Origin: Geoalkalibacter subterraneus
GTDB lineage: Bacteria; Desulfobacterota; Desulfuromonadia; Desulfuromonadales; Geoalkalibacteraceae
Direction of reading: 5' to 3'
DNA: 64,000 bases
Assembly (NCBI RefSeq): GCF_000827125.1
Contig: NZ_CP010311.1
Span: 2,542,001 to 2,606,000 of the forward strand
The position numbers were made by a program, and so were the translations under genes. Shown here one piece after another: positions 1 to 8,222 of the stretch; position 1 is the stretch's first letter; each line of letters starts with the position of its first letter. The notes under the pieces are model-generated. The model was not told the origin of the DNA, searched no databases, and saw only the letters and a list, made by a program, of their open reading frames with translations.

Positions 1-210
1 ATCATGAGCGATCGCACCGAGCTTGTCGAAGCGCTGGCCTTGTGCGACGCCGTTCTTGCCGCGCGTCTTCCGGGCTGGGAGCAGGTTGCGCAACTGCTGG
101 CCGAAGGCGCAGCGATCCGCGCACGGATGGCGGCGGAAAGGAAGCAGATTCTCTGCCGTACCCAGGTCGATTTCTCGCTGCTGGATGAAGCGGGGTGCGA
201 AGATGCTTGA
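1..210 (+). CDS. phnG: C-P lyase subunit PhnG, C-terminal part (cut by window edge)
   Basis: Only the last 69 codons or so are inside the window; the frame is open to base 1, so the start lies upstream and the ATG at base 4 is not the true start. PhnG is about 150 residues in Enterobacteria and is a core subunit of the carbon-phosphorus lyase complex (PhnGHIJ), which with PhnI transfers the phosphonate onto ribose of a nucleotide. The visible tail ends in a T-x-VDF-type motif (RTQVDF) like the C-terminus of PhnG proteins. It overlaps phnH by 8 bases, as expected in a translationally coupled phn operon. The assignment rests partly on context. Confidence 0.8.
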   Translation: MMSDRTELVEALALCDAVLAARLPGWEQVAQLLAEGAAIRARMAAERKQILCRTQVDFSLLDEAGCEDA

Positions 211-757
211 GTTGAGTTTGATCTGGAAACCGGAGATACAGCAACAGCTCTTCAGGGCTCTGCTCAACGCCATGGCTCGCCCCGGGTCGCTGGAGGAGAG
301 CGTCTGCACTCCGGAGGGTGGTGCCTCTGGTTTGCCGGTGCTGGCGATGCTGGTGGACGGTGAAGTTTCTCTTGCTGACCCCCATCAGTTGTTACAAAAA
401 CGCGACTGGTCGCTCTTGCAAGCCTCAGAAAAATCTGCCGATACGGCCGATTATGTTCTCTGCAATGGAAAAAGAACTGCGGAGTTTACACCTAAGCTCG
501 GCACACTGACCAGTCCGGAGCAGTCGGCCACTCTGGTGATTGCGGTCAGCGACTTAAATTCTGGAACGACCCGTCTGAAACTTATGGGGCCAGGCATTGC
601 CGAGACGACATATCTGCATATTGATGGGCTCGATACGTCCTGGATTCAAGCACGGCAAGACTGGGTGTGCGAGTTTCCCCTCGGCGTCGACCTGATCCTG
701 GTCTCTGAGACACAGCTGGCGGCCATCCCCAGAACGACGAAAGTAGAGGTGCTCTGA
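203..757 (+). CDS. phnH: C-P lyase subunit PhnH
   Basis: A protein of 184 residues, close to the usual size of PhnH, a core subunit of the C-P lyase complex in the cytoplasm. The start ATG at 203 gives MLELSLIWKPEIQQ and overlaps the phnG end; a longer open frame upstream has no family support. The motif F-R-A-L-L-N-A-M-A-RPGS (residues about 17-29) is the typical N-terminal PhnH signature, and the C-terminal part has the PLGVDLILV segment. PhnH is not known to have an active site of its own and acts as a structural subunit. The stop overlaps the phnI start by one base. Confidence 0.95.
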   Translation: MLELSLIWKPEIQQQLFRALLNAMARPGSLEESVCTPEGGASGLPVLAMLVDGEVSLADPHQLLQKRDWSLLQASEKSADTADYVLCNGKRTAEFTPKLGTLTSPEQSATLVIAVSDLNSGTTRLKLMGPGIAETTYLHIDGLDTSWIQARQDWVCEFPLGVDLILVSETQLAAIPRTTKVEVL

Positions 758-1869
758 TGGGATACGTAGCAATCAAGGGTGGTGGCCGGGCCATTGCCGG
801 CACCAAGGATGTTTTTGACCATCTGCGCACCCGGCAGGGAGAAGCAGGAACTCCTCTCAATACCGACACTATCGAGCAGCAGCTGCGGCTGCTGCATAGT
901 CGTGTCCTCTCGGAAGGGGGCGTTTATGCGCCGCAGCTGGCTTCGCTGGCGCTGAAACAGGCCCAGGGGGATACGCTGGAAGCGGCATTCATTTTACGCG
1001 CTTACCGTTCAACCCAACCCCGGCTCACCGAAACGCCACTGCTCGACACCACAAAGATGCGTCTGACCCGGCGCATTTCGGCGGCTTTCAAGGATATTCC
1101 CGGCGGGCAGATGCTGGGCGCGACAACCGACTATCACCTGCGAATGCTGCGCATGGAGCTGCTCAAGGAGTCGCCGGAAGAGTTCCGCCGGATCAGTCGG
1201 GACTGGTTTTCATCGGCCGCAGAGTCTGATCTGCCCGACAGCTTTCCCAAGGTCCTTGACGGGTTGCGGAGGCAGGGCCTGCTCCCCCAGCCAGACGTTG
1301 CTGCGGCTGAACGTGAGCCTTTTGATATCACCCGCGAACCGCTGATCTTCCCGGTCCCGCGCTCGGCTGCACTGGCGACAATGGCGCGGGCCGAACAGGG
1401 ATCTTTACTGGCCATCGCCTATTCGAACATGCGCGGCTACGGAGATGTTCATCCGACGGTCGCCGAGCTGCGGGTCGGCTATCTGCCGGTTCTTCTGCCG
1501 CATCCGATCACCGGGGAACTGACCGAAGTGGGCGAAGTTGAAATGACCGAGTGTGAGGTCATCGCCATGTACGAAGACAACGCCGATCAGAGCAAGGCGG
1601 TTTTCACGCTTGGTTATGGTGCCTGCTACGGCCACAACGAAGTCAAGGCGATCAGCATGGCGATTCTCGATCGCGCCCTGCAAGCAGGGGTGAAGTCTGG
1701 CCCGCGCAACCCGTCGGAAGATCCGGAGTTTGTTCTGCTGCATGTCGACGGCATCGACTCCATGGGCTTTTGCACCCACTACAAGATGCCCCACTACGTG
1801 ACTTTCCAGTCTGACATGGATCGCTTGCGCACCACCCAGAAAAAACAGACCGACAAGGAGCAGGGTTGA
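757..1869 (+). CDS. phnI: C-P lyase subunit PhnI (nucleosidase component)
   Basis: 370 residues, near the family length of about 355-370. In E. coli PhnI, with PhnG, H and L, replaces the adenine of ATP by a phosphonate to form a ribose 1-phosphonate 5-triphosphate. The sequence begins MGYVAIKGGGRAI, a typical PhnI start, and carries the conserved stretches YSNMRGYG and LGYGACYGHNE. TGATG overlaps with phnH before it (ATG at 757) and phnJ after it point to translational coupling. Confidence 0.97.
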   Translation: MGYVAIKGGGRAIAGTKDVFDHLRTRQGEAGTPLNTDTIEQQLRLLHSRVLSEGGVYAPQLASLALKQAQGDTLEAAFILRAYRSTQPRLTETPLLDTTKMRLTRRISAAFKDIPGGQMLGATTDYHLRMLRMELLKESPEEFRRISRDWFSSAAESDLPDSFPKVLDGLRRQGLLPQPDVAAAEREPFDITREPLIFPVPRSAALATMARAEQGSLLAIAYSNMRGYGDVHPTVAELRVGYLPVLLPHPITGELTEVGEVEMTECEVIAMYEDNADQSKAVFTLGYGACYGHNEVKAISMAILDRALQAGVKSGPRNPSEDPEFVLLHVDGIDSMGFCTHYKMPHYVTFQSDMDRLRTTQKKQTDKEQG

Positions 1870-2750
1870 TGAGCAGTGCACAAAATTTTGGCTATCTGGA
1901 CGAATATGCCAAGAAGGAAGTTCGGCGCAGCGCCTTGAAAGCGGTGGCGATCCCCGGCTACCAGGTTCCTTATTCCAGTCGGGAAATGCCGATGGGCAGA
2001 GGCTTCGGTACCGGCGGCTTGCAGCTGACCCTGTCGCTGATCGGGCCGCAGGAGACTCTCAAAGTGATCGACCAGGGTTCGGATGATTCGGTGAATGCCG
2101 TCAACCTGCGCAGCTTTATCGAGATGACCTGCCCCGGCATCGACACAACCACCAAAACAGCCGCAGCCAGCCTGATTCAATCGCGCCACCGGATTCCGGA
2201 ACAACCGTTGCGCGAGGATCAGATCATCGTGTTGCAGGTTCCCTATCCCGATCCCCTGGTGCTGGTTGAACCGTCAGAAGACAAGCGCAAGCAGATGCAT
2301 GGCGAAATGGATTATTCACGCCTGCTGGTCAAGCTTTATGAAGATATGGTCCGGTTCGATGAAATTACGATTTCGCATCGTTACCCGACCCGGATCAACG
2401 GTCAGTATGTCCTCGACCCGTCGCCGATCCCGCGTTGGGACGTGCCGAAAATGAATCACGCAAAAGCGCTGATTCTGTTCGGTGCCGGGCGGGAGAAAAA
2501 AATCTACGCCGTGCCGCCGTACACGGACGCCGAGCCGCTGGTCTTCAGTGATGTTCCCTTCCGCGTCGAAGATTTCACCGACGAGGCGGGCAACCGTCGC
2601 GCCTGCCGGATCTGCGGCTGCCGATCAAGCTTTCTGGATGAATACAACGATTCCCGCACCGGGGAGACCGTCTACCAATGTTCCGATGCTGACTGGTGCC
2701 AGGAATTCAGCCAGTCCTCAGACCTGAATAGAGGGGGCAGTCATGAATAA
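1869..2750 (+). CDS. phnJ: Alpha-D-ribose 1-methylphosphonate 5-phosphate C-P lyase PhnJ
   Basis: 293 residues counted from the ATG at 1869, which overlaps the phnI stop as TGATG; an in-frame TTG one codon earlier is less likely. PhnJ is the radical SAM enzyme that breaks the C-P bond of ribose-1-phosphonate-5-phosphate. All residues expected from E. coli (C241, C244, C266 for the 4Fe-4S cluster and C272 as thiyl residue) are present here at C246, C249, C271 and C277, shifted by exactly five, within CRICGC and CSDADWC. The enzyme therefore looks intact. There is an additional C251. Its end overlaps phnK by 8 bases. Confidence 0.98.
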   Translation: MSSAQNFGYLDEYAKKEVRRSALKAVAIPGYQVPYSSREMPMGRGFGTGGLQLTLSLIGPQETLKVIDQGSDDSVNAVNLRSFIEMTCPGIDTTTKTAAASLIQSRHRIPEQPLREDQIIVLQVPYPDPLVLVEPSEDKRKQMHGEMDYSRLLVKLYEDMVRFDEITISHRYPTRINGQYVLDPSPIPRWDVPKMNHAKALILFGAGREKKIYAVPPYTDAEPLVFSDVPFRVEDFTDEAGNRRACRICGCRSSFLDEYNDSRTGETVYQCSDADWCQEFSQSSDLNRGGSHE

Positions 2751-3576
2751 AGTTCTTAACGTTTCCAGCCTGTCCAAGGTGTACGGGTCCGGTTGCCCCC
2801 ACTGTTTCAATCTGACCGGGCCACAGTTTGACACCAACATCTGCCCTCGCTGCAAGAGTGTGGTTGCCGCCCATAATGTCTCCTTTGATCTCTATCAAGG
2901 GGAAATTCTCGGCATTATGGGGGAATCCGGATCGGGCAAATCAACCGCAGTCAAGTGCCTCTACTTTGATGAGCCGCCGACGGCCGGGCGAGCAACCTTT
3001 TTCGCTGTGGATGGAAAACAGCATGACCTGTTTTCGTTGAATGCCGCGCGCCAGAGGTGGTTGGCCAACCATCACTTCGGGATGGTTTATCAGAATCCGC
3101 ATCTGGGCCTTAACTTCGACATCACCGCCGGCGGGAATATCGCGGAACGTTTGTTGATGTCAGATGTCGACAGTTTTAACGATATCCGCAGTCGTGCCAA
3201 AGAATTGCTGACCCGGACGGAAGTGCTGACGGAGCGAATGGATGAACTGCCGAAGAATTTTTCCGGGGGGATGCAACAGCGGGTTCAGATCGCTAAAGCA
3301 CTGGCGACCCAACCCAGCCTGTTGTTTCTCGATGAGGTGACGACGGGCCTCGATCTCTCAGTGCAGGCCGCCATTCTTGACCTGATTATGGAAATTCAGC
3401 AGGAGATGGCGACCGCCATGGTTGTCGTGACCCATGATCTGGGCGTGATACGCCTGCTGGCCGGTCGGACTCTGGTGATGAAATACGGCCGGGTGATCGA
3501 ATCGGGATTGACCGACCAGATTCTGGAAGATCCGCAACATGCCTACACCCAGCGGCTGGTTGCTTCAGCGCTATAA
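2743..3576 (+). CDS. phnK: C-P lyase ABC-type ATPase PhnK with a four-cysteine insertion
   Basis: 277 residues; an ABC-type ATPase that binds the PhnGHIJ core. Walker A is GESGSGKST (about residues 62-70), the signature is FSGGMQQR and Walker B is LLFLDEVTTGLD. Between the first beta strand and Walker A, residues 18-37 hold two CxxC pairs (C18/C21 as CPHC and C34/C37 as CPRC) which look like a small zinc- or metal-binding ribbon; E. coli PhnK lacks this stretch. The ATG at 2743 overlaps the end of phnJ. Usually two ABC subunits, PhnK and PhnL, work with this complex and both are present here. Confidence 0.96.
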   Translation: MNKVLNVSSLSKVYGSGCPHCFNLTGPQFDTNICPRCKSVVAAHNVSFDLYQGEILGIMGESGSGKSTAVKCLYFDEPPTAGRATFFAVDGKQHDLFSLNAARQRWLANHHFGMVYQNPHLGLNFDITAGGNIAERLLMSDVDSFNDIRSRAKELLTRTEVLTERMDELPKNFSGGMQQRVQIAKALATQPSLLFLDEVTTGLDLSVQAAILDLIMEIQQEMATAMVVVTHDLGVIRLLAGRTLVMKYGRVIESGLTDQILEDPQHAYTQRLVASAL

Positions 3577-3598
3577 AGCCGAAAATGTGGAGGAAAGA

Positions 3599-4324
3599 AT
3601 GACCTTGGAGCCGATACTCCGTATAGAAAATTATTCGAAGCACTTTGATCTGCACGAGCAGGATAAGCAAATCCCTTCGTCCGATAATGTCAGCCTGAAT
3701 GTTTACAGCGGTCGCTTAACAGCTCTGGTCGGTCCGACCGGTGCAGGCAAATCGACTGTCCTCAAAGGTGTCTACCGAACCTATCTGCCGTCAAGCGGGC
3801 GCTTGCTCTACCGCGATGCCACTCACCACCTGATCGACCTGGCCCAAGCCGATGAGCATCAAATTCTGGCCCTGAGAAAGACCGAAATCAGTTTCGTGAC
3901 CCAGTTTTTGCACGCCCTGCCGCGGCAGGCCACAGAGGATGTCGTCGCACAGCCCCTGTTTCAACGGGGTGTCGATCGTGAGGAAGCCCGGGGAAGAGCC
4001 CGCACGCTACTTGCCGCCATGAATCTTCCGGAAAGATTGTGGGGGATTTCACCGGCAACCTTCTCTGGCGGAGAAAAACAACGGGTCAACCTGGCCCGGG
4101 GCCTGATTGCGAAACCGCGGCTGCTGCTGCTGGACGAGCCGACGGCCAGTCTGGACAAGAAAACCAGTGAACGTGTTGTGTGTTTGATCGAGCAGTTGAA
4201 AGATGAGGGGACCGCCATTCTGGCTATCTTTCACCATCCGGAGTTGATCACCCGCATGGCAGATCAGGTCGTTGAACTCGAAGCCCCTTTTGACAACACC
4301 AAAATTCTTGCGGAGGTCAGCTGA
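3599..4324 (+). CDS. phnL: C-P lyase ABC-type ATPase PhnL
   Basis: 241 residues from the ATG at 3599, preceded by AGGAAAG as ribosome binding site; a longer frame starting at 3539 lies within phnK and is not needed. The protein has Walker A GPTGAGKST, signature FSGGEKQR and Walker B LLLLDEPTASLD. PhnL is the second ATPase of the C-P lyase system and, with PhnG, H and I, supports formation of the ribose phosphonate. The stop overlaps the phnM start (CTGATGT). Confidence 0.96.
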   Translation: MTLEPILRIENYSKHFDLHEQDKQIPSSDNVSLNVYSGRLTALVGPTGAGKSTVLKGVYRTYLPSSGRLLYRDATHHLIDLAQADEHQILALRKTEISFVTQFLHALPRQATEDVVAQPLFQRGVDREEARGRARTLLAAMNLPERLWGISPATFSGGEKQRVNLARGLIAKPRLLLLDEPTASLDKKTSERVVCLIEQLKDEGTAILAIFHHPELITRMADQVVELEAPFDNTKILAEVS

Positions 4325-5478
4325 TGTCCTGTATTTTTATCTCTCATGCCCGCCTGGTTTTACCGGATCAGGTTCTGAATAGCAGCTCCCTGCTGATTGA
4401 GGATGGAATTATTCGCAGCATCGCCGGTACGTGCCCGCCAACCGCGACTGAGGTCGACTTACGTGGCCAAACCCTTATCCCCGGAATTGTTGATCTGCAC
4501 TGCGATGCGCTGGAAAAGGAAGCGGAACCGCGACCCAACGTCTTTTTTCCACCCGGTCTTGCGGTTTCGCAAATTGATCGACGTAACGCTCATGCCGGGG
4601 TTACGACTGCTTTTCATGCAATCTCTTTTGCCGGTAAAGAGTTGGGGGTCCGCAGCATCGATATGGCACTGCAGCTGGTTGCTGCGCTGCGCCAGGCCAG
4701 TGACACAAGCCTCATTCATAATCGGATTCATTGCCGTTACGAAGTCACCGATGCCCAAAGCCTGCCTGCGCTGGAAGAGCTTCTTGCAACCGGTTCGATC
4801 GATCTTCTTTCTCTGATGGATCACACCCCGGGGCAGGGACAGTTCAAGGATCCGGAGGCCTACGGGAACTATCTGGCCAAAAGCTATGGCAAATCGGCAG
4901 CCGAAATAGACCAAATCCTGGATTTGAAGCTTGCGCAGCAGTCATCCTCTACAGAACGGATTGAACGGCTGGCACTGTGCGCCAAAAAATACGCGGTGCC
5001 TCTCGCCAGCCATGATGATGACAGCAGCGTGCGGATTCAGATTATGAAATCACTCGGGGTCAGAATTTCTGAGTTTCCGATCAATCTCGAAACCGCACAA
5101 GAAGCCTGTGATCAAGGATTGAAGACCGTCTTCGGCGCACCAAACGTTCTACGCGGGAAAAGCCAGAGCGGCTCTGTTCGTGCCCATGACGCTTTGGCTG
5201 CAGGGGTCGCCAGCTGCCTTTGTTCTGACTACCATCCCGGAGCCTTGCTGCCCGCAGTCCTGAGATTGGAGGCAGAAGGGATGCCATTTGCCGATGCCGT
5301 TCGGCTGATCACCTGTAATCCCGCCCAGGCCGCCGGCTTGACGGATCGAGGGTCTTTAACCGTGGGCTATCGTGCCGATCTGGTGGCATTTGTCTCTGAC
5401 TCCGGCGTTCCTCAGGTCACCCAAGTGTGGCGCGATGGAATTCAAGCGTATCTTGCGAGGTGGTGCCATGCTGCGTAA
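4324..5478 (+). CDS. phnM: Alpha-D-ribose 1-methylphosphonate 5-triphosphate diphosphatase PhnM
   Basis: 384 residues, the usual size. This amidohydrolase-fold enzyme removes pyrophosphate from the ribose 1-phosphonate 5-triphosphate, making the substrate of PhnJ. The metal site is visible: GIVDLHCDALEKEAEPRP carries the first HxD-type metal ligands, SLMDHTPGQGQ and ASHDDDS carry further ligands, and the C-terminal SDYHPGALLPAV is a family hallmark. The start overlaps phnL by one base and its end overlaps phnN by 11 bases. Confidence 0.97.
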   Translation: MSCIFISHARLVLPDQVLNSSSLLIEDGIIRSIAGTCPPTATEVDLRGQTLIPGIVDLHCDALEKEAEPRPNVFFPPGLAVSQIDRRNAHAGVTTAFHAISFAGKELGVRSIDMALQLVAALRQASDTSLIHNRIHCRYEVTDAQSLPALEELLATGSIDLLSLMDHTPGQGQFKDPEAYGNYLAKSYGKSAAEIDQILDLKLAQQSSSTERIERLALCAKKYAVPLASHDDDSSVRIQIMKSLGVRISEFPINLETAQEACDQGLKTVFGAPNVLRGKSQSGSVRAHDALAAGVASCLCSDYHPGALLPAVLRLEAEGMPFADAVRLITCNPAQAAGLTDRGSLTVGYRADLVAFVSDSGVPQVTQVWRDGIQAYLARWCHAA

Positions 5479-6046
5479 GTCTGGTCGATTATTTTATGTC
5501 ATCGGGGCCTCGGGAGCCGGCAAAGACAGTTTGCTCAATTACGCACGGCAGCAGTTGAAAAATATTCCGACCATCGCCTTCGCTCACCGCTATATCACGC
5601 GACCTGCGTCAACCGATGGGGAAAATCATGTCGCCCTGAGTAATGAAGAATTCATGGTTCGTGTGCGCAACGGGATGATCGTCATGCACTGGCAAAGCCA
5701 CGGCAATCACTATGGAGTCGGCAGCGAAATAAACAGCTGGTTGGCCAATGGAATAGACGTAGTTGTCAACGGTTCCAGGGAATATTTGCCTACAGCAGCG
5801 AAGCTTTTTCCGGAGATTCGACCGGTACTGATAAATGTTTCAGAGGTGGTCCTGTTGCGCCGCCTGCTGGGCCGCAATAGGGAAGATAAGGAAGAGATCG
5901 CAGCACGAATTAATCGGTCGAAGCAGGTTTCTGTCACGCAAGAATGGCCCAATATTCACATCATAAATAATGACAGTAAGCTTGAAAATGCCGGGGAGGA
6001 GTTCATCGAGCTTATCACTATGGCGCGAGAGTCTGAATGCGTCTGA
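5468..6046 (+). CDS. phnN: Ribose 1,5-bisphosphate phosphokinase PhnN
   Basis: 192 residues from ATG 5468 inside the end of phnM. PhnN phosphorylates ribose 1,5-bisphosphate to PRPP, returning the sugar of the C-P lyase pathway to nucleotide metabolism. The P-loop GASGAGKDS sits at about residues 12-20, followed by the guanylate-kinase-like segment AHRYITRP. It overlaps phnP by 10 bases. The gene order phnN-phnP without phnO (the acetyltransferase of E. coli) is common outside enteric bacteria. Confidence 0.95.
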   Translation: MLRKSGRLFYVIGASGAGKDSLLNYARQQLKNIPTIAFAHRYITRPASTDGENHVALSNEEFMVRVRNGMIVMHWQSHGNHYGVGSEINSWLANGIDVVVNGSREYLPTAAKLFPEIRPVLINVSEVVLLRRLLGRNREDKEEIAARINRSKQVSVTQEWPNIHIINNDSKLENAGEEFIELITMARESECV

Positions 6047-6789
6047 CCTTGCTTGGAACAGGTGCCGCTGGTGGCGTGCCATTGTACGGCTGTCAATGTT
6101 CTGCCTGCCAACGGGCGCGAGATTATCCCCGCTATCAAAGACGCCCATGCAGCGCTCTTCTGGAGGTTGGCAATAAACACTATTTACTGGATGCCGGGCT
6201 GATGGACCTTGATCAGCGATTTCCTGTGCAGACACTGGATGGCATTTTCTTGACCCATTTTCATCCTGATCACGTCCAGGGACTGTTCCATTTACGCTGG
6301 GGTACTGGAGACCACATCCCGGTTTACTGCCCACCGGATCAGGACGGGTGTGCGGATCTGTATAAGAATCCCGGCATTCTAGCGTTCCGCGCCATGCAGC
6401 CCTTTGTCAAAGAAGATATGGGAAACTTTTGTGTTACCCCTCTCCCGCTGATTCATTCCAAGCTAACCTTTGGCTACCTGTTTGAATCGGTCCACAAGCG
6501 CATTGCCTATTTAACCGACACCAAGAGCTTATCACAAGAGGTGCTGAATATTTTACACACAGGTTCTCTTGACCTGGTCGTTCTCGATGCCTGCACTCCG
6601 CCAAGCGTGGAACACGCCAACCACAATTCCATCGATGAAGCCATCGCTCTGGTCGAAAAAATATCACCCCGTAAAGCATTCCTAACTCATATAAGCCACG
6701 ATCTAGATCGTTGGTTATTGGAAAAAAAGCCTGCCCTTCCTCAGAATGCGTTGATCGCTGAGGATGATATGCTTGGAGTTGTTAGGTGA
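6037..6789 (+). CDS. phnP: Phosphoribosyl 1,2-cyclic phosphate phosphodiesterase PhnP
   Basis: 250 residues, metallo-beta-lactamase fold. PhnP opens the cyclic phosphate made by PhnJ, giving ribose 1,5-bisphosphate for PhnN. The signature THFHPDHVQGL (about residues 73-83) holds the two-metal site, and the N-terminal CQCSAC motif matches the extra structural zinc site of this enzyme. It is the last gene of the phn operon: the next 359 bases hold no gene until thiF. Confidence 0.95.
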   Translation: MRLTLLGTGAAGGVPLYGCQCSACQRARDYPRYQRRPCSALLEVGNKHYLLDAGLMDLDQRFPVQTLDGIFLTHFHPDHVQGLFHLRWGTGDHIPVYCPPDQDGCADLYKNPGILAFRAMQPFVKEDMGNFCVTPLPLIHSKLTFGYLFESVHKRIAYLTDTKSLSQEVLNILHTGSLDLVVLDACTPPSVEHANHNSIDEAIALVEKISPRKAFLTHISHDLDRWLLEKKPALPQNALIAEDDMLGVVR

Positions 6790-6828
6790 ATCGCCATGAT
6801 GTCCTCAGTGACTGATCGCAAAATTATA

Positions 6829-6875
6829 CCTGATTAGCAACGCACGCCGCAGCGCGGCGTGCGTTGCTAATCAGG
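6829..6875. repeat. Perfect 22-bp stem, 3-base loop hairpin between phn and thi operons
   Basis: The arms 6829-6850 and 6854-6875 are exact reverse complements, with the loop AGC. The + strand side is followed by AAAAATATTG, so there is no U tract for the phn direction; on the minus strand the stem is followed by a weak TATAATTTT tract. It may end phn transcripts without a U tract or insulate the two operons, but a remnant of a palindromic repeat is equally possible. Confidence 0.8.
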
Positions 6876-6882
6876 AAAAATA

Positions 6883-6911
6883 TTGACGGACACTGGAACC
6901 AATGATAGCGT
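6883..6911 (+). promoter_or_regulatory. Possible sigma-70 promoter of the thi operon
   Basis: TTGACG at 6883-6888, 17 bases of spacer, then TAGCGT at 6906-6911. The -35 is good, the -10 is poor. The site lies about 27 bases upstream of the riboswitch, which is where a promoter is needed. Confidence 0.4.
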
Positions 6912-6937
6912 GAAAAATTGCAACACCATACAGAACG

Positions 6938-7039
6938 AACGCCCTAGGGGAGTGGAAACTGAGAGTTCCGCCGACACGGTATGTCGCGGAAGACCCTTGG
7001 AACCTGATCCGGTTTGCACCGGCGGAGGGAAGCGGCGTC
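6938..7039 (+). promoter_or_regulatory. TPP riboswitch (THI element)
   Basis: The element holds the conserved core of the thiamine pyrophosphate aptamer: GGGGAGT...ACTGAGA in the first arm, then ACCCTTGGAACCTGATC and the CCGGCGGAGGGAA segment. Flanking ACGCC (6939-6943) and GGCGT (7034-7038) can form the closing P1 helix. The stretch GGTTTGCACC replaces the more usual GGATAATGCC. It stands in front of thiF-S-G-H-E, so it senses the end product of that pathway. Confidence 0.95.
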
Positions 7040-7073
7040 GGCAACAGACTCTATTAGATCTGCATTCCGACCA

Positions 7074-7094
7074 GGCCGCATTCGCGGTCTTTTT
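7074..7094 (+). terminator. Intrinsic terminator in the riboswitch expression platform
   Basis: GGCCGC (7074-7079), loop ATTC, GCGGTC (7084-7089), then TTTTT. It sits 34 bases past the aptamer and 54 bases before the thiF ATG, so TPP binding most likely causes premature termination here rather than only blocking translation. Confidence 0.75.
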
Positions 7095-7148
7095 CCGTTT
7101 ATCCCCTCCCTCCATCATGCACGCCGTTGAAAGACAGGCCATCATCGC

Positions 7149-7955
7149 ATGGATATTCTGATCAACGAAAAAAAACAAACCGTTGCGGAGGGATCGTCTC
7201 TTTACCAGATCCGCGACCGCTTCAAGCCGCTGGCCGATGTTCTGATCGTCAACGGATTCCCGGCCGCGGACGACCTGCCGCTGGCTTCAGGCGACCAGGT
7301 CATCCTGATCCGGCGCGGCGAAATTCCCGCCGCGGATGAACTCGACGCCTTGATGCGTGCCCGTCACACACCGGGCGTGCATGAAAAGCTGCGCACGGCC
7401 TGCGTCGGCATCGCCGGTGTCGGCGGACTCGGCTCGCATGCGGCCATGGCCCTGGCCCGTATCGGGGTGGGACACCTGATTCTGGTCGACTTCGACGTGG
7501 TCGAACCCTCGAACCTCAACCGCCAGCAATACTTTGTCGATCAGATCGGCCAGCCGAAAGTCCAAGCCCTGGCCGAAACACTTGCCCGCGTCAACCCGTG
7601 CGTCACAATCACTCCCGTTCACCTGCGCCTGAAGCCAGGCAATATCGCCGAAGCTTTCTCACAGGCGGACATCCTGGTCGAAGCGTTTGACCTCGCTCAG
7701 CAGAAAGCGATGCTGGTGGAGGCTTTTCGGCATCATTTCCCCGAGCGCCCCGTTGTCGCCGCATCCGGACTTGCAGGCTGCCACCCTTCCAACACGGTCG
7801 TCACCCGGCGCGCCGGACGCAACCTGGTCCTCGTCGGCGACGGGGAGAACGCCGCCCGCCCCGGTGAGGGGCTGATGGCGCCGCGAGTTGGAATTGCGGC
7901 TCATCACCAGGCTAATGCCGTAGTGCGACTGCTGCTGGGCGAGGAACCCTGCTGA
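7149..7955 (+). CDS. thiF: Sulfur carrier adenylyltransferase ThiF with N-terminal ThiS-like domain
   Basis: 268 residues. The main part (about 75-265) is an E1-like Rossmann domain with GVGGLGSHAAMALARIGVG and LVDFDVVEPSNLNRQQY, the ATP site that adenylates the C-terminus of ThiS. Residues 1-64 form a separate ubiquitin-like segment that resembles ThiS itself but does not end in Gly-Gly. This arrangement is known from ThiF proteins of anaerobes. A stand-alone thiS follows 20 bases downstream, so the fused domain is probably not the sulfur carrier. Confidence 0.9.
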   Translation: MDILINEKKQTVAEGSSLYQIRDRFKPLADVLIVNGFPAADDLPLASGDQVILIRRGEIPAADELDALMRARHTPGVHEKLRTACVGIAGVGGLGSHAAMALARIGVGHLILVDFDVVEPSNLNRQQYFVDQIGQPKVQALAETLARVNPCVTITPVHLRLKPGNIAEAFSQADILVEAFDLAQQKAMLVEAFRHHFPERPVVAASGLAGCHPSNTVVTRRAGRNLVLVGDGENAARPGEGLMAPRVGIAAHHQANAVVRLLLGEEPC

Positions 7956-7975
7956 CCAAAAGGAGCACGAACCTC

Positions 7976-8176
7976 ATGAAGATTACCGTCAATGGCCGCG
8001 AGCGCGAAGTCGCAGACGGACTGACCCTGACACAGCTGCTCAGCGAGATGAAGCTGGACCCGCGCAGCCTTGCGATTGAACGCAATCAGACCATCGCCGA
8101 ACGTGAGAACTTTGACACGACCATCATTGAAGATGGAGACCGGCTTGAAATCGTTCAATTTGTCGGCGGCGGCTGA
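7976..8176 (+). CDS. thiS: Sulfur carrier protein ThiS
   Basis: 66 residues ending in VGGG, giving the C-terminal Gly-Gly that ThiF adenylates and that carries the thiocarboxylate sulfur for the thiazole ring of thiamine. AAAGGAGC lies before the ATG. It sits between thiF and thiG, its two working partners. Confidence 0.95.
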   Translation: MKITVNGREREVADGLTLTQLLSEMKLDPRSLAIERNQTIAERENFDTTIIEDGDRLEIVQFVGGG

Positions 8177-8222
8177 GCCGGACAGAGTTATATCAATTCC
8201 TCAAAGAAAGGTTACCCATACC

